Assembly: GCF_001297705.1 (NCBI RefSeq)
Contig: NZ_LIRF01000008.1
Location: 434,001 to 498,000, forward strand
Direction of reading: 5' to 3'
Source: Chryseobacterium sp. ERMR1:04
GTDB lineage: Bacteria > Bacteroidota > Bacteroidia > Flavobacteriales > Weeksellaceae
Length of the DNA: 64,000 bases
Made by a program: the position numbers and the translations under genes. This document shows positions 1 through 8,540 of this stretch, in pieces; within the stretch, counting starts at the first letter, position 1; every line of letters begins with the position of its first letter. Below the pieces are notes generated by a model that ran no database searches, had not been told where the DNA came from, and worked only from the letters and a program-made list of their open reading frames with translations.

Positions 1-101
1 GCTTGGTGATGTTTTGTATGGTGAATCTCCATAGTTTTTGCATCAATAGTCGGCTCTAATGCATCGTAAGCATATCCTAATTTTGGTAATTCAAATGACA
101 T
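1..101 (-). CDS. Superoxide dismutase (Fe/Mn family), N-terminal part
   Basis: Only the first 33 codons lie in the window; the gene runs off the left edge. The translation begins MSFELPKLGYAYDALEPTI and continues with KTMEIHHTKHH, the classic start of the iron/manganese superoxide dismutase family, which includes the first metal-ligand histidine region. The enzyme converts superoxide to oxygen and hydrogen peroxide in the cytoplasm. There is no signal peptide. A good Bacteroidota promoter lies just upstream. The metal (Fe, Mn or cambialistic) cannot be told from this fragment. Confidence 0.9.
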   Translation of the reverse strand, partial: MSFELPKLGYAYDALEPTIDAKTMEIHHTKHHQ

Positions 102-125
102 AATTTTATTTTTAATGTTATAATT

Positions 126-157
126 CAAAGTTAGCCAATAAATGATCGATTATCAAA
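126..157 (-). promoter_or_regulatory. Promoter of the superoxide dismutase gene
   Basis: Read on the minus strand there is a TTTG (154-157) followed after 20 bases by TAACTTTG (126-133), which fits the flavobacterial consensus TTTG-N~19-TAnnTTTG. The start codon is about 25 bases downstream. Confidence 0.6.
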
Positions 158-248
158 AATTGGAGATTATTTTAATAAATCTTTAACATTGATATCGTAG
201 ATTCTATCATACTTTTAATTAAAAAAATTAAGTTTAGAAAAAATCAAA

Positions 249-279
249 ACAAAAAGCACAGATATAAAACCTGTGCTTC
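249..279 (-). terminator. Intrinsic terminator after rho
   Basis: Inverted repeat GCACAG/CTGTGC extended by AAG pairs, followed on the minus strand by a T-rich run. It lies about 25 bases after the rho stop codon. Confidence 0.65.
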
Positions 280-302
280 TCATTTAACAATATTAAATTA
301 AA

Positions 303-2216
303 TTATTTATTCATAGACATCAAGAACTCTTCATTGTTTAAAGTTCCTCGGATGTTTTTATTTACAAATTCCATTGCTTCTACAGGATTCATTTCAGAAA
401 GGTATTTTCTGAAGATCCACATTCTCTGAGAAGTAACTTCATCAAGCAATAGATCGTCTCTTCTTGTACTTGAAGAAATTAAATCAATAGCAGGATAAAT
501 CCTTCTGTTAGCAATTTTTCTGTCTAATTGAAGTTCCATGTTTCCGGTACCTTTGAATTCTTCAAAAATAACTTCATCCATTTTAGAACCTGTATCAATA
601 AGTGCTGTTGCAATAATCGTTAAAGATCCACCACCTTCAATTTTTCTTGCCGCTCCGAAGAATCTTTTCGGCTTGTGAAGAGCATTCGCATCTACCCCAC
701 CAGAAAGAACTTTACCAGATGCAGGCGTTACCGTATTGTAAGCTCTTGCTAATCTTGTAATTGAGTCTAATAAGATCACAACATCATGTCCGCATTCAAC
801 CATTCTTTGAGCTTTCGCTAAAACAAGGTTGGCCACTTTTACATGCTTATCTGCTGCTTCATCAAATGTAGATGCAATAACTTCTGCATTTACACTTCTT
901 TCCATATCGGTAACTTCTTCAGGACGTTCGTCGATCAAAAGAACCATCATGTATACTTCAGGATGATTAGAAGCAATAGAATTAGCAATATCTTTCAACA
1001 ACATCGTTTTACCGGTTTTCGGCTGTGCAACGATCATTGCTCTCTGTCCTTTCCCGATTGGCGCGAATAAATCAACAATTCTTGTAGAAAGCGTTGAATT
1101 ATCTCCTGCCAGGTTAAATTTCTCTTCAGGGAAAAGCGGTGTTAAATATTCAAACGCCACACGATCTTTAATGAATGCAAGATCACGTCCGTTAACTTCA
1201 GTTGGTTTTAATAAAGAAAAGTATTTTTCTCCTTCTTTTGGAAGTCTTACAATACCTCTTACTGTATCACCCGTTTTCAACCCGAAATTTCTGATCTGTG
1301 CAGTAGAAACATATACATCATCCGGAGAAGAAATATAGCTAAAATCTGAAGAACGTAAAAATCCGTAGTTATCCGGTAATATTTCTAAAACCCCTTCAAT
1401 ACTTACCATTCCATCAAAATTGAACTCTTTTCTATGGTGTTCTTGATGATCTTCGTTTCTGTCAGAATTCCTATTTTGATTTTGATTAGGGTTCTGATTC
1501 TGATTCGAATGCTGGTTTGGGTTTTGATTCGGGTTCTGCCCTTGGTTAGGATTTTGAGCCTGTCCCTGATTAGGATTTTGATTAGAGCTCTGACCTTGAT
1601 TCGGGTTTTGATTTTTATGTTGGTTTCCACTGTTTTGTGGATGGTTCTGTCCTTTTTGAGGTCTAGCCTGCGGTTGTTGTCGAGGGTTGCTAGGCTTCTC
1701 TGCTGCTGGAGCAGATTCTTGAGGTGGTGTGTTTTTAGGAGCTTCCGTTTGTTCCTGAACAGGATTTTCTACATTGCTTGTATTTGTAGGAAGCCTTTTT
1801 CTTTTTTTCCTTGCGGCTTCAGCCTTTGCTGCTGCATCTTCTTCAGTTTCAGCTTTAGGAGCTTGTGGCTTTACTTCTTCGGAAACAATTTCTTTTTCAA
1901 CCGCTTTTTCTTCTTCTTTTGGTTTTGTTTCTACCGGAGCTTTTGCCTCAGGCTTTGGTTTTGGCGTCCTTTTCGGAGCAGCCTTTTTTACAGGAGCTTT
2001 CGCTTCTTTCTCTGGTGGATTTTCTTCAGTATTCATACTGCTTTCTGTGGCGTTGAAATAATCTTTTGCAACTTTAGGGTTAGAAGCCTGAAAATCAAGA
2101 ACTGCAAAGATTTTATCATTCTCATTGCTGTTTCTTGCAACTTTAACGCCCAAATCCTTTAAGATTTTAGTCAGTTCCGTTACGGATTTTGACCTTAACG
2201 TTTCTATGTTAAACAT
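303..2216 (-). CDS. rho: Transcription termination factor Rho
   Basis: Rho is the hexameric RNA helicase that ends transcription. The protein has 637 residues, much longer than the roughly 420 of E. coli Rho. An N-terminal Rho-N-like helical domain (about 1-50) is followed by a charged, Lys/Ala/Pro-rich stretch (about 60-190) and an Asn/Gln/Pro repeat tract (about 190-260). The RNA-binding cold-shock-like domain starts near 268 and includes PDNYGFLR. The ATPase domain has the Walker A QPKTGKT at 398-404, then LLIDERPEEVTD and LLDSITRLARAYN. Long, low-complexity inserts before the RNA-binding domain are common in Bacteroidota Rho. The gene is monocistronic, with its own promoter and terminator, and diverges from a DUF4293 gene. 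Confidence 0.97.
   Translation of the reverse strand: MFNIETLRSKSVTELTKILKDLGVKVARNSNENDKIFAVLDFQASNPKVAKDYFNATESSMNTEENPPEKEAKAPVKKAAPKRTPKPKPEAKAPVETKPKEEEKAVEKEIVSEEVKPQAPKAETEEDAAAKAEAARKKRKRLPTNTSNVENPVQEQTEAPKNTPPQESAPAAEKPSNPRQQPQARPQKGQNHPQNSGNQHKNQNPNQGQSSNQNPNQGQAQNPNQGQNPNQNPNQHSNQNQNPNQNQNRNSDRNEDHQEHHRKEFNFDGMVSIEGVLEILPDNYGFLRSSDFSYISSPDDVYVSTAQIRNFGLKTGDTVRGIVRLPKEGEKYFSLLKPTEVNGRDLAFIKDRVAFEYLTPLFPEEKFNLAGDNSTLSTRIVDLFAPIGKGQRAMIVAQPKTGKTMLLKDIANSIASNHPEVYMMVLLIDERPEEVTDMERSVNAEVIASTFDEAADKHVKVANLVLAKAQRMVECGHDVVILLDSITRLARAYNTVTPASGKVLSGGVDANALHKPKRFFGAARKIEGGGSLTIIATALIDTGSKMDEVIFEEFKGTGNMELQLDRKIANRRIYPAIDLISSSTRRDDLLLDEVTSQRMWIFRKYLSEMNPVEAMEFVNKNIRGTLNNEEFLMSMNK
1467..1619 (-). 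repeat. Asn/Gln-rich coding repeat inside rho
   Basis: Codons about 200-250 of rho encode repeated NPNQGQ, NPNQ and NQN units, with matching degenerate hexamer or longer repeats in the DNA. The unit number is irregular. Such a tract is prone to length change by slippage and is likely disordered in the protein. Confidence 0.8.
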
Positions 2217-2295
2217 ATTTAATGTAAAAATGTAATTAATTGTGAGTAAGAAAAGTAAGTCCGGTGACTATTGTTTTCAAGTACATTGTATAATG

Positions 2296-2326
2296 CAAAT
2301 CTACACTTATTTTTGAATTGTGCAAA
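2296..2326 (-). promoter_or_regulatory. Promoter of rho
   Basis: On the minus strand TTTG (2323-2326), a 19-base spacer, then TAGATTTG (2296-2303) match the flavobacterial promoter consensus. The leader to the rho start codon is about 75 bases. The element interleaves with the divergent promoter at 2312-2342. Confidence 0.6.
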
Positions 2327-2342
2327 ATTTATACTACTTTTG
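2312..2342 (+). promoter_or_regulatory. Promoter of the DUF4293 gene
   Basis: TTTG (2312-2315), a 19-base spacer and TACTTTTG (2335-2342) match the flavobacterial consensus. The ATG at 2361 is 18 bases beyond the -7 box, which supports this start over the upstream ATG at 2271. Confidence 0.65.
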
Positions 2343-2360
2343 CCTAGAATTAAATATTCA

Positions 2361-2750
2361 ATGCTACAAAGAATACAGACTATATGGGTTTTTCTGGCAG
2401 TTTTAGCTGCTGTGTTTCTGTTCATTACAGGACAGGATGTTGTCATTTTTGGCACTATATCTGTTGTAAATATTGGTAGTGTAGCACTTGTTTTGGTTGG
2501 ATTACTAAGTGTATTCAGCTTTAAAAACAGAAAAAGACAAATTTTGCTGAATAACATCAGCATCATTATAAACGTTTTGTTGATTGGTGTATTGGCGTAC
2601 TGGTTACTAAACTCACCCGGAGGAATTCAATTTCCTGAGAAGGGTGTTGAGCCGATTTTTCCATTGATCGCGATTATCTGTCTGCTTATTGCAAACATAT
2701 ACATCCGCAAAGATGAGAGGCTCGTGAAATCTGTGGACAGACTTCGATAA
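2361..2750 (+). CDS. DUF4293 family membrane protein
   Basis: 129 residues starting MLQRIQTIWVFLAVLAAV. Four hydrophobic segments can be seen (about 8-25, 30-48, 58-78 and 95-112), ending in a short basic tail. MLQRIQT at the N terminus and the size fit the DUF4293 family of Bacteroidota inner-membrane proteins, whose function is unknown. I chose the ATG at 2361 because a promoter lies directly in front of it and the longer frame would begin upstream of that promoter. The gene diverges from rho, a pairing I recall from other flavobacteria. A terminator follows the stop codon. Confidence 0.85.
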   Translation: MLQRIQTIWVFLAVLAAVFLFITGQDVVIFGTISVVNIGSVALVLVGLLSVFSFKNRKRQILLNNISIIINVLLIGVLAYWLLNSPGGIQFPEKGVEPIFPLIAIICLLIANIYIRKDERLVKSVDRLR

Positions 2751-2775
2751 CCTAAACAACGATTTTTTGAGTAAG

Positions 2776-2804
2776 AACAGCTTCTTTTAGGAGCTGTTTT
2801 TTTC
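2776..2804 (+). terminator. Intrinsic terminator after the DUF4293 gene
   Basis: AACAGCT/AGCTGTT hairpin with a short loop followed by a run of seven T. Confidence 0.75.
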
Positions 2805-2869
2805 TTTTATATATCATTTGTGCAACATTTTCCTTTAAATTGCGACCTATTATTAAAATTTATCTACTC

Positions 2870-3793
2870 ATGAAAAAACTCACCTTTCTTACGCTCTCTC
2901 TTTTCTCAGTATTTACATTAGCACAGGAAGTTTCAACCGAAAGAATCAAAACTGTTCTTGCAACGTTGGCATCAGACGAAATGAAAGGCCGCGAAATCGG
3001 AACCCCTGAAAATGAAAATGCGGCAAATTATATCGCTAAGCTTTTTAAAGAAAATAATTTAGAATTCTGTACAGGAAATTCTTACCTCGTTCCGTTTGAT
3101 TACAAAGGAAAAAAGGTTTATAATGTGTGTGGTGCTAAAAAAGGAAAAACCGATAAATACTTAGGTTTCTCAGGACATTTCGATCACATCGGAATAGACA
3201 ATAATAAAAGTGGCGATAATATTTACAATGGAGCTGATGATGATGCAAGTGGCATTACCACTTTAGTAGGAATTTCAGATTATTTCAAAACTAAAAAACC
3301 TGAATTTTCAATGGTTTTCATGGCATTTAATGGGGAGGAAAAAGGAATGTTGGGCTCTACCGCCATTGCAGATGATAAAAATTTAGATAAAATTTACAAT
3401 AACTTATATGCGCTTTTCAATTTTGAAATGGTGGCTACAGAATCTCAATTCGGAAAAAACGCTGTTTTTATGACTGGCGATGGGTTTTCGGATTTGGATG
3501 AACTTTTTAATAAAAACGCAGTAAACGGATTAAAAATCAATGCTGATCCTTATGCTGCAGAACAATTATTTTACAGATCAGACAATGTAAACTTTGTTAA
3601 AAAGAAAATTATCGCTCATTCAATTTCAACTGCTGATATGACTAAAATCAAGCATTACCACCAAGTGACCGATGATGTAAGCATTGTTGATTTCGATAAT
3701 ATGACCCAGATCATTAATAATTTTGGAAAGACATTGGATAAATTAAGTCCTAAGAACTTTGCTCCAAAGTATAATGATACCGTGAAATTTTAA
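2870..3793 (+). CDS. M28 family zinc peptidase, exported
   Basis: 307 residues beginning MKKLTFLTLSLFSVFTLAQ, a signal peptide cut after about residue 19. The metallopeptidase core shows the M28 zinc ligands in order: GHFDHIG (His, Asp), NGADDDASG (bridging Asp), FNGEEKGMLGS (catalytic and ligand Glu), NFEM, and a late His in IKHYHQVTDD. The family contains aminopeptidases and glutaminyl-cyclase-like enzymes; the substrate cannot be told. It lacks a PA insert or C-terminal sorting domain, so a periplasmic location is likely. The start is the ATG giving a clean signal peptide rather than a TTG 30 bases upstream. The gene stands alone between two terminators. Confidence 0.88.
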   Translation: MKKLTFLTLSLFSVFTLAQEVSTERIKTVLATLASDEMKGREIGTPENENAANYIAKLFKENNLEFCTGNSYLVPFDYKGKKVYNVCGAKKGKTDKYLGFSGHFDHIGIDNNKSGDNIYNGADDDASGITTLVGISDYFKTKKPEFSMVFMAFNGEEKGMLGSTAIADDKNLDKIYNNLYALFNFEMVATESQFGKNAVFMTGDGFSDLDELFNKNAVNGLKINADPYAAEQLFYRSDNVNFVKKKIIAHSISTADMTKIKHYHQVTDDVSIVDFDNMTQIINNFGKTLDKLSPKNFAPKYNDTVKF

Positions 3794-3802
3794 TTAAAAT
3801 AA

Positions 3803-3839
3803 AAAGAGTGTTACCTTATAAAAGTAGCACTCTTTTTTT
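3803..3839 (+). terminator. Intrinsic terminator after the M28 peptidase gene
   Basis: AAGAGTG(T)TAC pairs with GTAGCACTCTT around a short loop, followed by a run of seven T. Confidence 0.8.
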
Positions 3840-3945
3840 CACAACCAGCACCATATCAGAAATACCTTGTAACAAAAAAGAGAGTATTAGGACATATTAG
3901 TTAAAGTAAAATAGGATTTAGAACGTCTTATCACTATATTTTAAT

Positions 3946-3953
3946 TAATTTTG
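3946..3953 (+). promoter_or_regulatory. Candidate -7 box of the ABC transporter gene
   Basis: TAATTTTG lies 19 bases before the ATG at 3973 and matches TAnnTTTG. No convincing TTTG is seen at the -33 position. Confidence 0.4.
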
Positions 3954-3972
3954 CTATCCAATTTTTCATTGA

Positions 3973-5811
3973 ATGAACGAATATAAAAAAATACTAAAAT
4001 TCGCGAAACCGCATCAGAAATATATCTACGGAAGTTTATTCTTCAACATCATGTATTCTGTATTTCAAATAGCTTCTTTAGGAACTATTTTACCTGTCTT
4101 GGGAATGCTTTTTGGCACTATAAAGCCTGAGAAATACGAAACAGCTCCTGTTTATTCCGGAAGTATTGGTGATTTCTTTTCTTACTTAAAAGAATACTCT
4201 AACTATTATGTTCAGAGTTTAGTCGTAGAATACGGTACTCTAAAAGTTCTGGCTTGGCTGTGTATTATTACGGCTTTTATGTTTCTTTTGAGAAATGCTT
4301 TCCGTTATTTCGGATCTTTTTTGTTAATTAATTATCGTGTGGGGGTTACCAAAGATCTTCGTGGTGCTATGTACCGCAAAATACTTTCTTTACCCGTTTC
4401 TTTTTTTACCGAAAGTAGAAAAGGAGATATGATGTCTCGTATGTCTAATGATGTTGGGGAAGTTGAAGGAAACATTTTGGGAAGTTTGATTGAGTTAATC
4501 AACGCTCCATTTATGTTGATAAGTACTTTAGTGACCTTGTACTTCTTAAGTCCACAAATGACCCTTTTCTCTTTATTGGTTTTACCTGTAATGGGAACCA
4601 TGATTGCTTTGATTGGAAAAAGTCTTAAAAAAGACTCTCATGAAGCGCAGCACGAAATGGGAACTATCTTTTCTATTGTTGATGAAACACTGAAATCATC
4701 AAAAGTGATCAAGATCTTTAATGCTGAAAAGATAATGGACAATAGATTCATGCAATCTATGAATAAATGGATTTCCAGCTCGATAAGCTTGGGAAGAAAG
4801 AAAGAATTGGCATCGCCAATGAGTGAATTTCTAGGATCAATTACTTTCCTGATCATTGCATGGTACGGAGGAAAACAAATTATTATTGAGCAAAGTATTT
4901 CACCGGCAGATTTCCTAGTTTTCTTGGGAATATTCTTCCAAATCTTACCTCCTGCAAAAAGTTTGTCTACTTCTATTTCTAATGTTCAGAAAGGAGAAGC
5001 TTCTCTAAAAAGAGTATTGGAAATTCTGGATGCAGACGTGAAGATCGAAGAAGTATCAGAACCTGTTTCAATTACTACTCTTCAAAATAATATTGAATTT
5101 AAGGACATTGGATTCTATTACGATAAAGATAATTTAATCCTTAAAAACTTCAACTTAACCATTCCGAAAGGAAAAACGGTTGCGTTGGTTGGACAAAGTG
5201 GAAGTGGAAAAACAACCATCGCCAATCTTTTGGCAAGATTCTATGATGTTTCTGAAGGTGAAATTTTAATTGATGGTGTTAGCATCAAACATTTAAAATT
5301 AAATGAATATAGAAAGCTATTGGGAATGGTAACCCAGGAATCTGTATTATTCAACGATTCGGTTTACAATAATATTTTAATGGGTAAGCCTGACGCTACT
5401 AAAGAAGAAGTAATTGCAGCTGCTAAAGTTGCCAATGCAGATATTTTCATTACACAGTTACCCAACGGGTATGATACCAATATCGGAGATGATGGAGGTA
5501 AACTTTCCGGAGGTCAGAAACAAAGAGTTTCTATCGCAAGAGCGGTTCTTAAAAACCCTCCTATTATGATTCTTGATGAAGCGACTTCAGCTTTGGATAC
5601 TGAATCTGAAAAATTTGTTCAGGATGCTCTTGAAAAAATGATGGCCAACAGAACCTCATTAATCATTGCCCACAGACTTTCAACGATTCAAAAAGCTGAC
5701 TGGATTGTAGTGATGGAAAAAGGCGACATCGTAGAACAAGGAAGCCACCAAGAGCTTATGGCGCACAGAGGTGTATATCACAAGCTTGTTGAGCTTCAAA
5801 ATTTTGATTAA
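3973..5811 (+). CDS. ABC transporter, fused permease and ATPase (MsbA-like)
   Basis: 612 residues. The N-terminal half (about 1-340) is a type IV exporter membrane domain with six hydrophobic segments and the cytoplasmic-loop motif FFTESRKGDMMSRMSNDV. The C-terminal half is a nucleotide-binding domain with Walker A GQSGSGKT at 407-414, signature LSGGQKQR at 511-518, and Walker B IMILDEATSALD followed by the H-loop AHRLSTI. The half-transporter should work as a homodimer. Family members export lipids (MsbA) or drugs; flavobacterial copies are usually called MsbA-like, and the substrate is not proven here. A DUF1801 gene follows after 23 bases, probably in the same transcript. Confidence 0.92.
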   Translation: MNEYKKILKFAKPHQKYIYGSLFFNIMYSVFQIASLGTILPVLGMLFGTIKPEKYETAPVYSGSIGDFFSYLKEYSNYYVQSLVVEYGTLKVLAWLCIITAFMFLLRNAFRYFGSFLLINYRVGVTKDLRGAMYRKILSLPVSFFTESRKGDMMSRMSNDVGEVEGNILGSLIELINAPFMLISTLVTLYFLSPQMTLFSLLVLPVMGTMIALIGKSLKKDSHEAQHEMGTIFSIVDETLKSSKVIKIFNAEKIMDNRFMQSMNKWISSSISLGRKKELASPMSEFLGSITFLIIAWYGGKQIIIEQSISPADFLVFLGIFFQILPPAKSLSTSISNVQKGEASLKRVLEILDADVKIEEVSEPVSITTLQNNIEFKDIGFYYDKDNLILKNFNLTIPKGKTVALVGQSGSGKTTIANLLARFYDVSEGEILIDGVSIKHLKLNEYRKLLGMVTQESVLFNDSVYNNILMGKPDATKEEVIAAAKVANADIFITQLPNGYDTNIGDDGGKLSGGQKQRVSIARAVLKNPPIMILDEATSALDTESEKFVQDALEKMMANRTSLIIAHRLSTIQKADWIVVMEKGDIVEQGSHQELMAHRGVYHKLVELQNFD

Positions 5812-5834
5812 ATCTTTTTAAATTAGTTTTTAAA

Positions 5835-6182
5835 ATGAATCCCATACAAGAGTACTTCTACAGAATTCAAGAACCTGAAAGAAGTACTCTTCTTTTTTTA
5901 AGGAAAAAGATATTAGAGTCGGACCCTGAAAATATCACAGAAACATTGAGCTTCGGGCTTCCTTTTTTTAAGTTTAAAAAGAAGATGTTATGCTATTTAT
6001 ATTACAGCAAAAAGCATAAGAAACATTATGTAAGTTTTTATCATGGTGATAGACTTGATCATCCAGAGCTCATTCAGGAAGGCAGAAAGAAGTTTAAAAT
6101 CCTTTTAATTGAGATTGAAGAGGATTTGCCTGTGGAATTGATTTTGAGGTTGATTAATGAAGTAAAACAGTACATAAAATAG
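5835..6182 (+). CDS. DUF1801 domain protein
   Basis: 115 residues, MNPIQEYFYRIQEPERSTLLFLRK at the start, then a central LSFGLPFFKFKKKMLCYLYYSKKHKKHYVSFY. This matches the DUF1801 fold of small cytosolic proteins, where a single domain fills the whole chain. Function is unknown. There is no signal peptide. It starts 23 bases after the ABC transporter stop, so it is likely co-transcribed, but I see no functional link. Confidence 0.8.
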   Translation: MNPIQEYFYRIQEPERSTLLFLRKKILESDPENITETLSFGLPFFKFKKKMLCYLYYSKKHKKHYVSFYHGDRLDHPELIQEGRKKFKILLIEIEEDLPVELILRLINEVKQYIK

Positions 6183-6220
6183 GTTGAAACAAATTCTCGT
6201 GTCATTCGTATGTAAATAAA

Positions 6221-6248
6221 AAAGACCGCTCCTTTCGAAACAGTCTTT
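6221..6248 (-). terminator. Probable terminator after psd
   Basis: AAAGAC/GTCTTT arms with an imperfect middle and a loop containing TTTCGAAA; a T run follows on the minus strand. It lies about 20 bases after the psd stop codon. Confidence 0.5.
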
Positions 6249-6269
6249 ACATATATTTTTGATGATGTC

Positions 6270-6923
6270 TTAATCTTTCATTCTTGCAATCACATCCAAT
6301 CCACCTTTGGTGATATCTCCAATCTTGCAGATGATTTCTGTATCTAAAGGCAAGAAAACATCCATTCTTGATCCGAATTTAATGAATCCAAATTCATGTC
6401 CTGCTTTAGACTCATCCCCTTCATTACAATAGAAAACAATTCTTCTAGCCACGTATCCTGCAATTTGTCTGAAAACCACTTGATGATTTGTCATACTTTG
6501 AACAGCAACCGTTGTTCTCTCGTTCTCTGTAGAAGATTTCTCGTGCCAAGCAACAAGATATTTCCCTGGATGGTATTTTTTATAAATTACTTTTCCTGAA
6601 ACCGGATATCTACAAATATGCACGTTTAAAGGTGACATAAAAATAGAAACCTGAATCGCTTTTCCTTTCAAAAACTCGGTTTCTTCCACTTCCTTGATCA
6701 TTACCACTTTCCCATCAACAGGAGCAATAACGTTTTCACGGTGTTCTAAAATATCACGTACCGGAACTCTAAAGAACCAAAATACTAAACTGTAGACAAT
6801 CAATAATGGCATAATGATCAGTAATGACCACATTTCAAGAAAATAAATAGCCAACACACTAATGATAATAAATAGTAGTGTTGCTACAGTGATCGTCCCC
6901 TTTGACTCCTTATGTAATTTCAT
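6270..6923 (-). CDS. psd: Phosphatidylserine decarboxylase
   Basis: 217 residues. The enzyme makes phosphatidylethanolamine from phosphatidylserine at the inner membrane. One or two hydrophobic segments (about 10-52) precede the catalytic domain. VIAPVDGKV, FMSPLNVH and FGSRMDV are seen; Gly184-Ser185 in the last is the expected self-cleavage site that yields the pyruvoyl group. The chain is of the short type usual in Bacteroidota, not the 300-residue proteobacterial form. It lies four bases after cdsA, so the two phospholipid genes are in one operon. No phosphatidylserine synthase gene is present in the window. Confidence 0.95.
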   Translation of the reverse strand: MKLHKESKGTITVATLLFIIISVLAIYFLEMWSLLIIMPLLIVYSLVFWFFRVPVRDILEHRENVIAPVDGKVVMIKEVEETEFLKGKAIQVSIFMSPLNVHICRYPVSGKVIYKKYHPGKYLVAWHEKSSTENERTTVAVQSMTNHQVVFRQIAGYVARRIVFYCNEGDESKAGHEFGFIKFGSRMDVFLPLDTEIICKIGDITKGGLDVIARMKD

Positions 6924-6927
6924 GAGA

Positions 6928-7800
6928 TTAAATAAATTTTTCTAAAATAAAGTACAAATATACGACAGGCGCGCAAATTAAAAAACTATCCAGCCTATCT
7001 AATACGCCACCATGCCCCGGAAGGATGTTTCCGCTGTCTTTTACACCGAAATTTCTTTTCAGTTGGCTTTCTACCAAATCTCCTAATGGTGCAAAGGCAG
7101 CCACTAAGAACCCAACAACCATCCAGTTTCCTCTAAGTTCAGGCTGATAATGTTCTATGAAGTAAGAAAGCACTAATGTTAGTACTACCCCACCAAAATA
7201 TCCTTCCCAAGTTTTTTTAGGAGAGATTTTAGGAGCCATTTTATGTTTCCCGAAGAATTTCCCTGTTAAGTAGGCAAACGTATCGCTGCTCCATATCAAA
7301 ACAAACAAGAAAAGAACTTCTAAAGAGAATGTATTCTCATAGGTAGAAAACTTTGGTAAGCCCAATGCAAAACTAAACGGAAGAGCCACGTAAATAACTG
7401 TAAAAATAAGTTTCCCGCTATCGAAGTACAATTCGTTCGCATATTTAAATAACGTGATAACAGCTATTAAAATCAAGGCAAGCGCCAATATTTCGCTTAA
7501 TCTGAAATTAAAATAAAAGTCGTGGTAGAAATACCTTTTGGAAAACATATAAAAGATAACCATGATAACAGGAAATACGACCCATTTCTCATATCCATTT
7601 CCAAATTTCATAATTTTTACACATTCCCATGATCCTACAATCAATAGAAAAGTGATCAAACCGTAATATAAATATTGTTGTTTAACAAGGTCCGGAGAAA
7701 TACTGTTGATGAGTTGCGCTCCTAGCGGAGTGGTACAAAGAATAATAACTGCAACATAAACAATTCCCGAGAGTGTTCTTTGAATAAGATTTTTGTCCAA
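6928..7800 (-). CDS. cdsA: Phosphatidate cytidylyltransferase
   Basis: 290 residues, about eight hydrophobic segments. It converts phosphatidic acid and CTP to CDP-diacylglycerol, the precursor of phosphatidylserine. The C-terminal half has the family signature region: SDTFAYLTGKFFGKHKMAP, KISPKKTWEG, then PLGDLVESQLKRNFGVKDSG and PGHGGVLDRLDS. The signature is intact. It is followed after four bases by psd and preceded after 23 bases by a LUD-domain gene, so all three are probably one transcript. Confidence 0.96.
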   Translation of the reverse strand: MDKNLIQRTLSGIVYVAVIILCTTPLGAQLINSISPDLVKQQYLYYGLITFLLIVGSWECVKIMKFGNGYEKWVVFPVIMVIFYMFSKRYFYHDFYFNFRLSEILALALILIAVITLFKYANELYFDSGKLIFTVIYVALPFSFALGLPKFSTYENTFSLEVLFLFVLIWSSDTFAYLTGKFFGKHKMAPKISPKKTWEGYFGGVVLTLVLSYFIEHYQPELRGNWMVVGFLVAAFAPLGDLVESQLKRNFGVKDSGNILPGHGGVLDRLDSFLICAPVVYLYFILEKFI

Positions 7801-7823
7801 GATGTAAATTTTAGAAGTTGATG

Positions 7824-8405
7824 CTAGTCTTCAAGCAGCAATAAAAATAGTTTTGTATTGGCGTGTGAAGAAGTATCTAATTTTGACTGATTTCCGCTGA
7901 TGGAAGTAAGGTTCTTAATATTTCCGTTTCTTTTAATTTTTCCCATCGCATCATTCAGGTTATTTACAATCTGTGAAACATTCGCCATAATAATGATTTT
8001 ATTAGGCAACCTTGAAGAGTGATAATGCAGGATGTTATTATGTGAAAGCATGATTCTTCCATCGTAAGCAATAAGATACTCACAGGTGATGAAAGCAGCA
8101 TCATTGGAATGTTCAAAATCTGAAGTATAAGGAGTTTTCACCACGTTCAGAAAATTCTGAAGCTCCTTATCCCAACAAAAGATATTATTCATCCCTTCTA
8201 TTTTGACAATTTGCTGTAAAGTCTGTAGAGCCTCCGCTTCATCTGCACAATAATTAAAAAATCCTCCCGAATGCGTAAATAATTGCGCAAACTTATAGTC
8301 GAGATCCGCATTTTTAAGCGAATCCCCTAGTTTTTCCAAACTCTGTTTGTCTTCTTCCTCAGGTTGGTTGGTCAGTTTGCTTACAATTCTCTTGAATAAA
8401 CTCAA
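7824..8405 (-). CDS. LUD domain protein (LutC/YkgG-like)
   Basis: 193 residues, cytosolic. After a charged N terminus (MSLFKRIVSKL), the chain runs through AAFITCEYLIAYDGRIMLS and HYHSSRLPNKIIIMAN to the C terminus, the layout of flavobacterial LUD (lactate utilisation) domain proteins. In other bacteria LutC acts in L-lactate oxidation with LutA and LutB; neither is seen here, so a role in lactate use is not supported by context. It is the first gene of the operon with cdsA and psd. Confidence 0.7.
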   Translation of the reverse strand: MSLFKRIVSKLTNQPEEEDKQSLEKLGDSLKNADLDYKFAQLFTHSGGFFNYCADEAEALQTLQQIVKIEGMNNIFCWDKELQNFLNVVKTPYTSDFEHSNDAAFITCEYLIAYDGRIMLSHNNILHYHSSRLPNKIIIMANVSQIVNNLNDAMGKIKRNGNIKNLTSISGNQSKLDTSSHANTKLFLLLLED

Positions 8406-8483
8406 CTTAATTTATTTTTAGTCAACTTTATACAAAAATAGAAAATAAATTACAATAGATTCTAAAAATGTACTCTTAAATAT

Positions 8484-8520
8484 GAAAAAACCTGACAATT
8501 TTGCGTCGTCAGGTTTTTTC
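8484..8520 (-). terminator. Terminator after ftsH
   Basis: GAAAAAACCTGAC pairs with GTCAGGTTTTTTC around an 11-base loop. It lies between the ftsH stop and the LUD gene start and can work in both directions; both genes are on the minus strand, so it ends the rsfS-ftsH transcript. Confidence 0.85.
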
Positions 8521-8540
8521 TACTCTATTTTTGAAGTATT

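Noticed and set aside
1434..2162. A long open frame antisense to rho, rich in Leu, Ile, Arg and Phe
   Set aside because: It is the shadow of the Asn/Gln and Lys/Glu codons of rho on the other strand; no promoter and no protein-like composition.
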